A stretch of 64,000 nt of DNA. Source: Stentor coeruleus. Lineage: Eukaryota; Ciliophora; Heterotrichea; Heterotrichida; Stentoridae. Below the pieces are notes generated by a model, which was given only the letters and a program-made list of their open reading frames with translations, was not told the origin of the DNA and did not search any database. Of this stretch, positions 9,853 through 22,576 are shown piece by piece (positions within the stretch are counted from its first letter, which is position 1; each line of letters opens with the position of its first letter). Position numbers and translations under genes: made by a program. The stretch covers positions 1 through 64,000 of the forward strand of contig MPUH01000341.1 in the NCBI GenBank assembly GCA_001970955.1, given 5' to 3'.

Positions 9853-10151
9853 TTTATTTGAAGCAAATCTTAGCTTAATGTGGGCAAATAAGAAAATAGT
9901 ATAGTTTAAATTTTATAGGAAAGATACGCAAATATTGGTTGTGATTAATATGGAAATAACATAAATTGTGTTCGTAGTATAATTTAATCAGTTTTAGATT
10001 TATTTTTAATAGATTAAGATTATATATTCATTAGTGTATATGAATAAAATAATATTTGTTATATCAATTCATTTTCTTATTCTTTCTTATATCCTAATCC
10101 TTAATTTATTAATATATTCCTATACTTTATCATCTAATTCCATATATAAAT

Positions 10152-10850
10152 ATGAATTGGACCAAAAATCCTCCTCCTGGAGTAAACCCTCAGTACTCAT
10201 CCTTCCATTACCAATCCGGAAGGTATGAGCCTGAATCTGAAAAGCCCAAATTCGAAGATTATAAACACACCCCAGGCCGACCGGGCGGTGGATGGGATGG
10301 AGAAGACGAAGTCCCAACAATAAAACCTACTTATGGGCGTAACGAAGGATTTATGAAAGCTCCTGAGCCATCAAGAGAATACACTCAACCTAGAACTGAA
10401 CCCAGGGTCGAACCTCCAAGAGAATCTCATCCTCAGCCTTCAAGAACCGGGATTTCTGTTAGCGAACAAGCTGGAGTATATGAAAAAGTTCTTATTGAAG
10501 AAATAACAGCTCCTGGTGGAGTAAGACCCCGACCACCAGACAAAGATATGCATGAATTTCTTAATAAATGCAAATACCTCTCAGCTGAAGTTGTCATCCC
10601 ATTACTCATAATTTTATTAGACAATCCTCAAAGATGCTTTGTACTTTATATATAGAAATCACTTTGTGTTATCGAAAAACTCGTTTATGAATATGAAAAT
10701 TTTGCTGATGTAACTTATGAATATTTAGGAAAAATTCAAAATTCAGCAAGTAATCAAGCTGGACAAAAAATTGTCGCTGGGATTATTGGCAGGTATAATT
10801 CAGTTCCTGTTATGCAGAATACTCCATCTAATATTATTGATTTGTTTTAG
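10152..10850 (+). CDS. Tepsin/ENTH-VHS-like trafficking protein, 227 aa, one 15-nt intron
   Basis: Exon 1 is 10152-10640 (163 codons) and the intron is 10641-10655 (GTACTTTATATATAG). Exon 2 is 10656-10850, in phase 0. Unspliced, the frame stops at the intron's own TAG. Residues 1-115 are proline-, glycine- and glutamate-rich and look disordered. Residues about 118-215 are helical: IEEITAPGGVRPRPP, then LNKCKYLSAEVVIPLLIILL, then across the splice KSLCVIEKLVYEYENF. This pattern (helix, L..L.dnp.., kslcviEkLv) resembles the VHS/ENTH-like solenoid of tepsin, the AP-4-associated protein. That assignment is tentative. The C-terminus NIIDLF could be an adaptor-binding peptide. The stop lies 26 bp from the stop of the convergent next gene. 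Confidence 0.7.
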
Positions 10851-10876
10851 AATTATAAGGTTAATTGAAGAATTAG

Positions 10877-11800
10877 TTAGAAAATATTTTTTGGCTGTTG
10901 TTGTTCGTTGATGAATTCTAAATATTTAATTTTACGTTTCTGAAAGTAAATCCATATAATAGGTACGCAGAGGGTTAGGATAGAAACTCCAAAAAGCACA
11001 CCACCGATTATTTTGTAGTCTTCAGAACTTGAAGAAAATTCTATAAGGTTATTATAGGATGCAAATACAAATGGGTCAGATTGGCTACGAACTTCTAAAT
11101 AAATTGGGTAGCTTAGATTTGTATAAGCAGAATTGTTTATCCAGTTTATGACTTCTTGCTTATAATATCCTGTACCATCACATCCATTTTTATACCAATC
11201 AACTACATGTAATGAGTCATTAACCACTATGCATATTTTTATAGTATTGTAATGACAATAACAAGAATCTGATTTTATATCCCAATAACCTCTTCCATTC
11301 ATTTTACACACTTTAGCATTTACCGGCTCCCTTATTTTACTATGCACAACAACATCATCAATTTTACTTTCTCTTATCGTTCCATTATACTCAATATCAA
11401 ATTTAATATCCACAGTAACATTATATTCAATAGGATTTTCCATATAAACAACTTCAGTAAGAGTGTTGTTTATAATCAAAATCTCATAACTTGAGTAAAA
11501 CAAAGCTGAGTATTTCGGGAAATTCTCCACATCTGAGCCCCAGATTTCACTAGTATTATGATCTAAGTGTATTGTATTGTAATCAGAAATAATAGCTGAA
11601 ACTGATGAATTTTTTATTATCTGATAAGACCAAACCCAAGCTACTAAAGCTGTATCCAAAGCAAGAAACTCTTTAGACTGTGGGTCGATTTGTGACTGAA
11701 TCAAAAAGTAAACCCCAACTCCCATAACAAAAAGCATGATTCCTATAAGAAAATAGCATCTTATAGGCAGCCTGATTTTTTCACGCATACGAGTATCCAT
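10877..11800 (-). CDS. Two-pass membrane glycoprotein of unknown family, 307 aa
   Basis: Starts at ATG 11800. A short basic N-terminus (MREKIRLPIR) is followed by a membrane segment at about residues 15-35 (CYFLIGIMLFVMGVGVYFLI). A luminal or extracellular domain of about 225 residues follows. It carries at least eight N-glycosylation sequons (NSS, NTS, NNT, NVT, NGT, NDS, NNS, NLS) and several cysteines (CKMNG, SCYCHYN, CDGTG). A second membrane segment lies at about 262-287, with a short cytoplasmic tail KRKIKYLEF. The topology, with both ends cytoplasmic and a large outside loop, resembles CD36/LIMP or TMEM43-type layouts, but the sequence matches none I can name. Cell-surface or endolysosomal location is inferred. 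Confidence 0.75.
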   Translation of the reverse strand: MDTRMREKIRLPIRCYFLIGIMLFVMGVGVYFLIQSQIDPQSKEFLALDTALVAWVWSYQIIKNSSVSAIISDYNTIHLDHNTSEIWGSDVENFPKYSALFYSSYEILIINNTLTEVVYMENPIEYNVTVDIKFDIEYNGTIRESKIDDVVVHSKIREPVNAKVCKMNGRGYWDIKSDSCYCHYNTIKICIVVNDSLHVVDWYKNGCDGTGYYKQEVINWINNSAYTNLSYPIYLEVRSQSDPFVFASYNNLIEFSSSSEDYKIIGGVLFGVSILTLCVPIIWIYFQKRKIKYLEFINEQQQPKNIF

Positions 11801-11855
11801 AATTATAATTAGTTAAGTGTTTTTTTTTTTAATATTTTTTTTGTTTTTATAAAAT

Positions 11856-12758
11856 TTAAAGTGTTTTGATGAATCTAGCTATTTGAGATATAAATTTGAT
11901 TGCTAATTTGATTTCATTATCATCTAAACATTTTAACATGGTTTCAATTATATGATCTTCGGTCTGGGTCTCTGTTTCCAATCTTTCTGGTTCGTTTACA
12001 GAAACACTTTTTATACTGTCAAAAAAATCACTGTTTAAGCCAAAGTTTTCTTTATGTTTGTCGAATTTTAAACTTTGGTTGCTTTCACAGTCATTACTTT
12101 GTCTTTCACTTAGAAATACAGGCTCTTCTTCTTCACCTCCAAATGAGGACTGGGTAAAATTATTGTAGAAATAAAGTTGGTTTTTGTCATAGTTTCTGCT
12201 TTCTATTAGTTTTTCAGATTTTTCTTCTGAATTTGTATTTTTTTCTAGTTCTTGAGGATATAACTCTATATGAAAATCTTGTTTTGTAAAATCCTCTAAT
12301 GTTTTTATATCATATGGACTTTGTGCTCTTGAATCTGACTGATTTTTATTATCTTCTTTACCTTTCCTACACAATAACACTGGAGTTAAAAGCATTGGAT
12401 TGAACTTATTACCTTGCCCATTTTTAATCAAATTACATATCTGTTGTTTTGGTATTAAAGAAATCTTTGAAGGAAAAGGGGTATTAACTTTTAATATTGG
12501 CACACTTGGATATACTTTGTTTTTATTAAGTTCACGACGAGGTTTTGGAGAAGGATTTTTTTCAGGGGTGTCAAATCTTATATTGTTTAGGCACTTTTGT
12601 GAACGAATACCTGGATGATTTTTTTTAGCTAATTTTTTACGGTTTTCTGATAATTTTTCTTGGGTGCTTTTTGCGGTTAAACGTTGCAAGCTTTTACTTT
12701 GTCCTGATTTATGAGATAGCATTGCACTTCTTTCTTCAGGTTCCATTTTACAATTCAT
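11856..12758 (-). CDS. Unknown disordered protein, 300 aa
   Basis: Single exon from ATG 12758. The chain is polar, with S/T-P sites and basic patches in the first 100 residues (RRELNKNKVYPSVPILKVNTPFP) and acidic patches later. It ends in a short amphipathic helix (NEIKLAIKFISQIARFIKTL, about 281-300) that could be a docking helix. There is no known domain, membrane segment or signal peptide. It is downstream of the Tctex gene and upstream of the glycoprotein gene, all on minus, with a 55-bp gap to the latter. Confidence 0.7.
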   Translation of the reverse strand: MNCKMEPEERSAMLSHKSGQSKSLQRLTAKSTQEKLSENRKKLAKKNHPGIRSQKCLNNIRFDTPEKNPSPKPRRELNKNKVYPSVPILKVNTPFPSKISLIPKQQICNLIKNGQGNKFNPMLLTPVLLCRKGKEDNKNQSDSRAQSPYDIKTLEDFTKQDFHIELYPQELEKNTNSEEKSEKLIESRNYDKNQLYFYNNFTQSSFGGEEEEPVFLSERQSNDCESNQSLKFDKHKENFGLNSDFFDSIKSVSVNEPERLETETQTEDHIIETMLKCLDDNEIKLAIKFISQIARFIKTL

Positions 12759-12887
12759 ATTATTAACGAATTATTTTTCTTGATAATTTATAGCATTTCG
12801 TCTACAAAAGTGCATTTTCAACTCCATAATTTTTTATTTACTTCATCACACTGAATTCTAAAAATCTTGCATTTTAGTATCAAGAAT

Positions 12888-13050
12888 TAATATTTTCTTA
12901 CATCATTTCTAAAAAGAACTTTTTAATAAGAATAATTTAAAACCGGGCACANATATTCCAAAAGTATCATAATTTATTTATACATATAATATTTTCTTAC
13001 ATCATTTCTAAAAAGAACTTTTTAATAAGAATAATTTAAAACCGGGCACA
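12888..13050. repeat. 64-bp duplication around a contig join (N at 12952)
   Basis: Bases 12888-12951 recur exactly at 12987-13050. The N at 12952 and a unique 34-base stretch lie between the copies. The second copy contains the true 3' end of the Tctex light-chain gene (stop at 13036). The first copy carries only its last codons. Either the assembler joined two contigs that share an overlap, or two DNA versions were merged. Intergenic sequence left of the join may not be adjacent to the gene in the cell. Confidence 0.8.
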
Positions 13051-13419
13051 AAAAATTGTAACAACCGCATGCATAGTTTTGTTCGCCTGGTCTTTTGCTT
13101 TTTCTTTAGGCCAAAGAAACTGTTGCATCATATCAGTTCCTCCTTCAAACATACAAGCCCCACTTGTCAACAATCCTGCTTCAGTTTTCTGCATAATCAA
13201 ACAAGTGACCATATATTTAAATGGTTTTCTTGTATCATATAAGCTTTTTATAATCCTTTCGCATATCTCATTAATCCATCTTGAGACTTCTTTTTCATCA
13301 TAGATTTTACTTGCTAACACTGCTTCTATAGCTTCTGTTGCTTTTTCATCTAGTTCTTGATGGGTAAAAGTTAGCTAATTAGCAATTACGTCATCTGGCG
13401 CCTGGCCTTCGTCTGCCAT
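13036..13419 (-). CDS. DYNLT1: Tctex1-type dynein light chain (DYNLT), 122 aa, one 15-nt intron
   Basis: Exon 1 is only 10 codons (ATG 13419 to 13390, MADEGQAPDD). The intron at 13389-13375 is GTAATTGCTAATTAG, and exon 2 is 13374-13036. The spliced product has the full Tctex1 fold and usual length: an N-terminal helix pair (FTHQELDEKATEAIEAVL, VSRWINEICERIIKSL), then the diagnostic KPFKYMVTCLIMQKTEAGL strand, the GACMFEGGTD region and the final strand KTMHAVVTIFCARF. The family forms homodimers on dynein intermediate chains in cytoplasmic or axonemal dynein. The sequence does not tell which dynein. If the intron is kept, its in-frame TAG ends translation after 14 residues. Confidence 0.92.
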
Positions 13420-15281
<1,862 letters not shown>

Positions 15282-15746
15282 ATTAGTTTAGATAACTTAG
15301 AAAAGTTCTTTCAATATTTTTTTTTCGTTAAGATATGCTGATTATGCATTCATAAAGGTACTAAAATGGATTTTTCAGTTTGATACTTTTTTTTTTATAG
15401 TATAAGATTATTTTTAAGATATAAACTAATAAGAGAATAAATAGTTCTTATTATGAGAAAACATTATGAGATTTAATATCATAATAACTGAAATCATGTT
15501 AAAACTATATTTCATTTTATAAACAAATTATATAATAAATCTTAATCTATACAATTTCATAGTGAAAAAATATTATCAAAAATCAAATTAATAAACTGCT
15601 ACAGATAATATAATATTAAAAAACCAATATTAAAATACCAAAAAAATCTCTGATCACATAATTAAAACCTTATCTTAAAACTCCCATACCTAGCTATCTC
15701 AAAACCCCAAAATTTCTCATAAACAACAATTCTTTATATATCACAA
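15282..15746. other. Convergent AT-rich intergenic stretch
   Basis: Lies between the stops of the NBR1-like gene (plus) and the next minus-strand gene. No frame, RNA gene or repeat was recognised. Confidence 0.5.
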
Positions 15747-16442
15747 TCACTGCCTACTTTTACATTTAGCCCTACAATCATTTTTTTTCCTTTGCACCGA
15801 TATATTAACCCTTGGAGAAGCTTTAAGCATTATAGAAAATTTTGACTGTTCTTTAATCAATGGTCCTTCCAATACTTCTCTAAATCTTTTGACTTGTGGG
15901 CTTAGACTCCTAGCATTTTGTTTGCTGTGTAAATTTTTCAAATTTGACCTAAGAACAACACTTGAATTTTTGCAACTAAAATTTATCATTTTCGTAGACG
16001 AACAAGTACTTCTGTTTTTCCCTAAAATCTCTTCAGAACACTCTAAACAACTGTTTTGATTTCTATCATTTTTGCCTATATGAATTTTAGCCATACTAAT
16101 ATTTAACCTGCTGTTATCAGTGAGGATTGTATTGTCTTCTAATATTTTTTCCCGAATTTCAAAGTTTACAGCTTGGGACTTCCTTGGTAAAATAGGGCAG
16201 TTTATTTGATGGATTTTTTTTGTAACCATCTCTTTGTTCCGACAATGAGGTTGTGAACTTTTATGGGCACTTCTGCTTAAAATCGGGTTCGGCCCTCTTT
16301 GGACAATTATTTTATGTGCAGCTTCTAATTCGTGTTTTTCTTGCATAACATGCTCGAAAGTTTTTACCAAGGATTGCCCAGAAAGTCTTTGTCCACGATA
16401 TCTTACTTCAATACTACGGAGAAAAGTTGGAACTATTTCCAT
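15747..16442 (-). CDS. Unknown basic protein, 231 aa
   Basis: Single exon from ATG 16442. The first 50 residues look folded (FLRSIEVRYRGQRLSG, then a helix VKTFEHVMQEKHELEAAHKI). The rest is polar, basic and serine-rich, with scattered cysteines (NSCLECSEEILGKNRSTCSS) that do not form a recognisable zinc finger. The C-terminus is Lys/Arg/Cys-rich (KKNDCRAKCKSRQ). There is no membrane segment or known domain. Confidence 0.65.
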   Translation of the reverse strand: MEIVPTFLRSIEVRYRGQRLSGQSLVKTFEHVMQEKHELEAAHKIIVQRGPNPILSRSAHKSSQPHCRNKEMVTKKIHQINCPILPRKSQAVNFEIREKILEDNTILTDNSRLNISMAKIHIGKNDRNQNSCLECSEEILGKNRSTCSSTKMINFSCKNSSVVLRSNLKNLHSKQNARSLSPQVKRFREVLEGPLIKEQSKFSIMLKASPRVNISVQRKKNDCRAKCKSRQ

Positions 16443-16656
16443 TATAAATCAGTTATAAATACTATATTTTTAGTATAAAAATTCAGATAAAGCACAGTTT
16501 TTATTTGTTATTGAATTGGTTTTTGTTTATATAAATATGAATTATTAAAGCTTGGAGATTAAAGATTTTTATGGGGATATTGATGATATTTTAGGATAAT
16601 TGTGACTAAAGATTATGTAATTCGATTAATGTTTAATGTAGTTTACGTTTTTTTTA

Positions 16657-16932
16657 CTAGTTCTTTAGTAAGTTTGTTCTACGATTTTTTATTTGATTTA
16701 GATTCAAATTTAAAGTTACTACCTTCTTTTCCGTTTTTTTAGGCAAAATATCGGCATTTAATGTAGGGGAATATAAAGGTCTGTCAGATAAGCTTCCAGT
16801 AATCGGCTGTAAAGCATCACGAACAACACGACATGGACTTGGCGACTTTAAATCCATAAGAATTTTAGCGACTCTTGGGTGTATTGGTTTCAATAAAAAT
16901 TTTCTTTGGTTTTGAAAGGATTCAACTTCCAT
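16657..16932 (-). CDS. Unknown small basic protein, 91 aa
   Basis: Single exon from ATG 16932 (MEVESFQNQRKFLLKP). It is basic and polar with a proline/serine-rich centre (LKSPSPCRVV, DRPLYSPTL) and an Asn/Leu-rich end. No domain is recognised. It is short, so it could be spurious. Its codon usage and proline content differ from the random AT-rich frames nearby, which favours a real gene. It lies 214 bp upstream of the 231-aa gene on the same strand. Confidence 0.5.
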   Translation of the reverse strand: MEVESFQNQRKFLLKPIHPRVAKILMDLKSPSPCRVVRDALQPITGSLSDRPLYSPTLNADILPKKTEKKVVTLNLNLNQIKNRRTNLLKN

Positions 16933-19900
16933 CAGATTTTTTATTATAAACCATAAATAAGTTGATTTCTAATAATGGAAACTATTTTAGTTCGGTTATT
17001 AAAGGAGGAAAAGTTTAAAGAAGCTTGTGCTGATACTAAGGAATGAAACTATTTTATATTATGGAAATTATAATATGGTATAGGTTAATTTTGATAATAT
17101 TTTATTAAAGACTTTAGTAAGTATATAGAAAGATAAAAACTTTTCAATAATGAAAGCGCTTTAGATGAACTAGATTAAGCCTTTGATTGGAAAATGTAAA
17201 GAATTTGTTTTTTTTATTTCTTGTGTTTGACTCTTTTTCGGTAATATTATCAAGAATGCTGTCTGCTTTAAAGTATTGGGAGGAGTACGACTAGGATTTT
17301 AATGCATCTTTTGGTTTTAGAGAGGCAAAAGACTTTATTAATTATTATATGAGACGCCATTGAAATAAAGTTTTAAATTATATTATAAGCCATTATATAA
17401 GAACGAATAAGTATTAAGCTAGATATGATATAAAATATACAAGTTATGCTTGAGTTATTAGCAAAATATTTTTGAACTAAAAATAGATAAATATATATAT
17501 GAACAACTAGAAAGACTTGACTGTTAGCAGCAAAGACCTAAAGTTAGAAAAAAAATTAAATTATTATAACCAATGCAATTTCATAGATATTTTTCATTTA
17601 AATTATACAACTAAGTATATTTTTGAATAATAAAATCATGATCTTTTTATGAAGAAAGTAATTTATAGCAAAATTTCAATTTCCATCTAACAATCACATC
17701 AAGTATATTTTATAATAATCAAGATCCTATTCAATAAGTTTTCTTATTAATCAAAATAAATTGATGAAAAAATTCTTTTGCCCAGGTTTTAAATTCAAAA
17801 ACTAGTATATTTTCATAAAAATTTATACAAAATTCTTTTTCTAACTAAAAAAACAGAATTTTTATTAATTAAGCGGGGTTATAGAGCTAAAGACAAAGAC
17901 CAGAAAGCGAAAAGATTGAAAATCGATTATTTTTGCTTACAAGTTATATGAAAAAATGAGGAATTAAAAAATAATAGTTAAATATTCATATATAGGATTT
18001 ACATATATAAGCCTATTTTACAAACAAAGAAATTGATAAACTTATACTTTTACCATGACAATTCTGGGGGTTTCTAAGCTTTTCTTCATCTAGTTCATTC
18101 AATGTCGTAAGCAAAAATTAGATTTCTGTATTTGAAACATGTTTTTTCATATATTTGATGGGCATAGAATTACTATTTAAGTAGTTGTAAACTTGATTTT
18201 TTAAGCTCTTCAGACATAAACCTAAGTATTTTCAAGGAATAAGTCATATTAAAAAGCTGCGTTCTATCATAATAGGACCCAATTTCTTCTTCATCAATCC
18301 TCTTGCAAAACATTACAGCTTTCTCGACATTTTTCATTAGGGTAAATTAGATTGTATTCATATTACTTGAGATTATTTTTTGTCATCAAGGTCTAATTGC
18401 ATTTCAGGTGTTCTTTGATATGCTATAAGAATGAATTAGATTCATATTTTATACTAATTTATGATTTGGATAAGGTTTATAAGGGCTTTATGATGATAAG
18501 ATGCTATTAGAATGATGATTGATAGAGAAAAGCAGAAGTTTGAAGGAAAATACGTGGATGTTTGAAGATAGAATGAGGGTTTGTGGAGAATGCTTATAAA
18601 CTACTTTTTTAAAGAGTATTCACAAACTATCTATAAAACAGTTGTATACTCTTAAGTTTTTTGACTGCGATATAAAATGGCTATGTCGTTAAAATAAATT
18701 TCAATTTTTTTTCAAAGTATCTTTGAGAAAAAGCTTTAAACTACTACTTCAATAGTCCTACTACAAACTTTATTACATCCCAACCATATCACACTCTAAC
18801 CAATATTAAAAGCAAATCCAACTTGAATTCTACTAACATTATTTATATCAAAATTTATAATTTTGATTATTTTACCCTAAAACTCTGCATTAAGCCACAA
18901 AAAGTTTTTACCAAAAAAATAAACTCTACATAATACAATGAGACTGATTTAATTCAACACATTATAGAAATACTTGGCTATATACAAAATTTTTTTAACA
19001 GATTTTTACATTTGACTTTTTTGAAAATTATGTGCAAGCAATTTAATAATGAATAATACTTCATAGCATATATATAAAAAAGTCTATAAAGCTTACTAAC
19101 TCATTTGCACCAATAAATTTTTGGATATTATTAAGCCTAGCTTACCTGTAAAATACGCATTTTACTCCTTATATAGTTTTAAAACCTATTTTATGAATAT
19201 ATATTTTAATTCATAAAGCCAAATTGATATTTTAAAGCATTCAACAAGCAGCTTCATGTAGTAAAAAATGCATAATAATGTATTTTCTAAATTGAATGCT
19301 GTAATTCTCAAATATTTAATCAGATTAAAGATTTTCTCTATCAATGAATTTATTATTTAATGAAGCATCAAGTAAAATCTGATTAAAGTATAAAAATATT
19401 ATAAAATATTCCAACTTCTAAATCCCTATTTATCCTAAAAAATTGTGGATGATCGAAGCATTTTGTGTCTTTTGACTTAAAAAAAACGTCTAAATTCTGA
19501 ATATAAAATGAAATCACTATTTAGAATTTCCTAAGTTTTTAACATAAAAATAGCCAATTAAATTTATATTCTAAAAGATGATTTTCATGCTATTCTGATA
19601 AATGAGCTAAAAAAATAGTAATATCTCAATATTGCATAACTTATATTAAAAAAATAAACAGGACATCAATAAATTCAAGCTACCAAATGATTCGCAAAAC
19701 CTAGTTAAATATATATTATTTGCCTTGAACATAAAGTCAATTCAAGTTTGATAAAATGAGGAAGATAATCGAATTTTTTAAAATATTTTTAGAAAATTTT
19801 GTTATAGAATTGGAATCAGAAGCAATTTCAAGAAAAAAATCTCCTAGGTATAAATTTAAATATTAAAATTAATCTTCTCTTTATCCAATACTTACTAATT

Positions 19901-20086
19901 CACTCCTTCATTCCAAATTTTTTATTTTCGACCATTTCCAAAACCGATATTTTCTCTAAAATTTTTATACTTCTTAAAAAAAATCATCTCATAAACCATA
20001 TACAACAAATCCTATTCCTATAAAAAAAACTATATATAAAACCCATATCTTCATCCTATTATATAAATCTATTAAACCTATTCCCA
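16933..20086. other. 3.1-kb gene-poor region with coding relics
   Basis: No frame longer than about 60 codons was seen. On plus, about 16975-17580 contains coding-like patches broken by stops (METILVRLLKEEKFKEA near 16978; FNASFGFREAKDFINYYMRR near 17300-17355), which suggests a dead gene. On minus, another pair of patches lies at about 18337-18017 (listed separately). From about 18600 to 20086 I see only AT-rich sequence. No tRNA-like or other RNA structure was recognised by eye. Confidence 0.45.
18017..18337 (-). pseudogene. Small open frame or dead gene
   Basis: ATG 18337 opens 54 codons (MKNVEKAVMFCKRIDEEEIG ... LKILRFMSEELKKS) ending at TAG 18175-18173. Further downstream on the same strand a second patch (TTLNELDEEKLRNPQNCHG) is out of register. 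The amino-acid composition is protein-like, with helical heptads. No 15-nt GTA...TAG intron joins the two patches, so I favour a decayed gene over a spliced one. No family is recognised. Confidence 0.35.
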
Positions 20087-22576
20087 TTAAACTTTCAAAA
20101 AACATTCACATCTATCCAATATAAACTTCTGGAGCCTATCATCTAAATCCTCAAGTGGTTCAAGTAACACCTGTGAGAATTTTTCCCTTAACGTTATCAA
20201 CAATTGCTGTATATCATTTTTTATCCTCTGTGCCGGTATATATCCATCAATCTTAATTTTCGAATATAATTCAATAAGATTATCCGATAATGACTGAAGT
20301 ATAGTACTAAAAACTTCTAAAAGTTGATTATTATTAAGTACCATAAGTAAAATACTATGCATTGATGCTAAATCAGTAGTAATTTGTTTAACATAATAAT
20401 CTTTATCAATTTGACTTGGAGAAATCATAGTATCCCATTTAGCTTCTGTTATTGCACTTTTACAATGCTCATCAACTCTTAATATGATAATCTGACACAG
20501 TTTATCATTTATAGCTTTTAAATGACTTGTATAATCTTGTTTTGTATTAGTCATTTCACCTTGTAAAACCATAGCGAATTCTTTAACTTTAGTTTGAAGT
20601 CTATTTTCTATATAATAAAATTCTTGTAAGATAAAAGTTAAACCTTGGACTGATAAAGCTAAATGTTTTGAAGTTACTCTTGGGAGTTTTTGTGGGACAG
20701 CTTTAGCTTCGATTATAAGTTCATAAGTTTTACGATTATAGAATTTTAGGATTTCTAGTAATCTTGAGGCACATTCGACAGGGATTTGAAGTTCTTCACC
20801 GATTTTTACGTATTCGTAGAGGATTTTGTAAAACATGAGAAGAGACCCTGTTGCGGTTATGTCAGGGTTTTCAAGTTTGATTCCTGCGATTTTTGATGCT
20901 TCACCTCTTCGGTCCATTATATATTTGATCATTTCTTCAGGGACTTCGCTTTTAATCCAAGGCTCGTTGTTGAGAATATTTTCAAGCTCGCTGAGTTTTC
21001 TTTCATGGAATGCGGATAAAAACTTTTTTTCTATAGAAACCACTGATTGAGTTATAGGGTTATTCTGTTGTGGAAGTAAGTTACGGGATATTGTTGAAGC
21101 TTTTTCACTCAACTCATATATTTCTTTTAGTTCCTGCGTACCACTAGTTATCAAAATCGTCTCCCTCGCATTGACAATCTTCCCAACCTTTTTAAAAAAT
21201 ATCTCCAACAATGATGTTTCAATCTCACTCAACTCAACGACAATTACTTTCGAAACTGTATTTGATAATTGTTTCTTCAACTCACCATAAGACGTACTTT
21301 CATTACAAAATTCCCTCAAAATCAATGTCCCAAGGGTAACAAACTTCTGGAAAATCGAATTAAAAATCGCTAATAAAGACTGAAAAACTATAATAAAATG
21401 TGGATGACTAATATTCACCCATTTAGAATTCTCATCAGTCTTATGTACTCCTAATAATCCCATAAGTTTTTTAACCTGTTCTTGTATTTCTTTAGATATT
21501 GTTTTTTTCATATCTTGTAAACTTGGTTGTAAAGTTTGTGTATTTATTTTATTTCTTATAAGTTCATTCATTCTTTCATAACTTGTTTCTTTAGGGAAGA
21601 TTTTATAAGCCATATCTAATGAACCATTAGTTTTTAGTAGTTTAACAAGTTTTTCTGAATGGGAAAAAGTGTTGAGGACTACAAATTGATATGCTGAAAT
21701 AGAAAATTCTTGATCAAGCTGGCTTGAAAGGTTATTTTTTGTTTTTTCTAAACTTAGACTATAGTCTTTTAAGCATTTTATCCCTTTAAGTTCAGATTTA
21801 AATGTTTCTTGAGTTTTGGCTAATAATTGAGTTACTGATGTGTAATGGCCTTGATTAATAAGTTCATTCATTTTTGGCTGAACATCTTTTATTGTGCTAA
21901 TAAGTTTAAGTTTTTTTTCTACTTTTTGCATATTCCCTAATCGGCGATTTAGTTTTATGATTTTTAAGTACTTTTGGATAAGCTCTGATTGCATTAGTTT
22001 TGTGTTTTGGGATATTGTTTGAATACCTTTAAGTATTGTATCGATATCAAGACTTAAAGTTTCTAAACCATATGCGGTTGTCATTATGTCTTCCCATTTA
22101 ATTGAAATTTTGTTGAAAATACTCATATCAGTAAGATCAAGGTAAATCGATATCATTTCTTGTTGTTTTATAGCACTTTCATCGAGGAAGTCTTCAATTT
22201 GAAAGTCTTCTTTGAAAAATATTGATGGGATTTCAGCTAAGCATTTTTCTAATGTGAATTCACTGGTAAAGTTTTTTCTTACTTGAGGCGTTTTATCTTT
22301 TAGATACTGGGAAATTTTATACAAATACGGATTGAAGTCTTCAGGGTTGATATCCTGTAAAATTGCGCTAGGTTCCACTCCGAAATTCAAAGAATTGTAA
22401 ATGTAATCATAAACATAGTCAAAAAGAGAACTATCTGGGGTGTTGACTACTGATGTTAATGATTGACTTGTTTTATACTGTGACGAGTTTCTGAGTAAGT
22501 TGCTAACTATAACAATATTGTCATGCGAAATATTAGCTGAAGATGTGGAAGACCTTCCGCTGCTTAAAGCTTCCAT
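20087..22576 (-). CDS. VPS54: VPS54, GARP tethering complex subunit, 829 aa
   Basis: Large single-exon helical protein. Two stretches match what I know of VPS54. Residues about 230-280 have VQPKMNELINQGHYTSV, then LAKTQETFKSELKGIKCL (human: a similar Q..l..ll....y..AL.li..Tqe.l..EL.gi.c). Residues about 620-650 have PRVTSKHLALSVQGL (human ITTKNLALSSRCL). The C-terminal 200 residues are helices typical of CATCHR tethering factors. The GARP complex (VPS51-54) tethers endosome-derived vesicles at the trans-Golgi network. The length is somewhat below human VPS54 (about 977 aa). Syndetin/VPS50 was considered, but the TSKHLALS motif favours VPS54. The start, ATG 22576, is only 30 bp from the ATG of a divergent micro-membrane protein. 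Confidence 0.78.
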   Translation of the reverse strand: MEALSSGRSSTSSANISHDNIVIVSNLLRNSSQYKTSQSLTSVVNTPDSSLFDYVYDYIYNSLNFGVEPSAILQDINPEDFNPYLYKISQYLKDKTPQVRKNFTSEFTLEKCLAEIPSIFFKEDFQIEDFLDESAIKQQEMISIYLDLTDMSIFNKISIKWEDIMTTAYGLETLSLDIDTILKGIQTISQNTKLMQSELIQKYLKIIKLNRRLGNMQKVEKKLKLISTIKDVQPKMNELINQGHYTSVTQLLAKTQETFKSELKGIKCLKDYSLSLEKTKNNLSSQLDQEFSISAYQFVVLNTFSHSEKLVKLLKTNGSLDMAYKIFPKETSYERMNELIRNKINTQTLQPSLQDMKKTISKEIQEQVKKLMGLLGVHKTDENSKWVNISHPHFIIVFQSLLAIFNSIFQKFVTLGTLILREFCNESTSYGELKKQLSNTVSKVIVVELSEIETSLLEIFFKKVGKIVNARETILITSGTQELKEIYELSEKASTISRNLLPQQNNPITQSVVSIEKKFLSAFHERKLSELENILNNEPWIKSEVPEEMIKYIMDRRGEASKIAGIKLENPDITATGSLLMFYKILYEYVKIGEELQIPVECASRLLEILKFYNRKTYELIIEAKAVPQKLPRVTSKHLALSVQGLTFILQEFYYIENRLQTKVKEFAMVLQGEMTNTKQDYTSHLKAINDKLCQIIILRVDEHCKSAITEAKWDTMISPSQIDKDYYVKQITTDLASMHSILLMVLNNNQLLEVFSTILQSLSDNLIELYSKIKIDGYIPAQRIKNDIQQLLITLREKFSQVLLEPLEDLDDRLQKFILDRCECFLKV

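Noticed and set aside
20087-22576. COG6 or syndetin (VPS50) as identity of the 829-aa tethering protein
   Set aside because: The SKHLALS motif and the ETFKSELKGI segment fit VPS54 better; not settled without a profile search.
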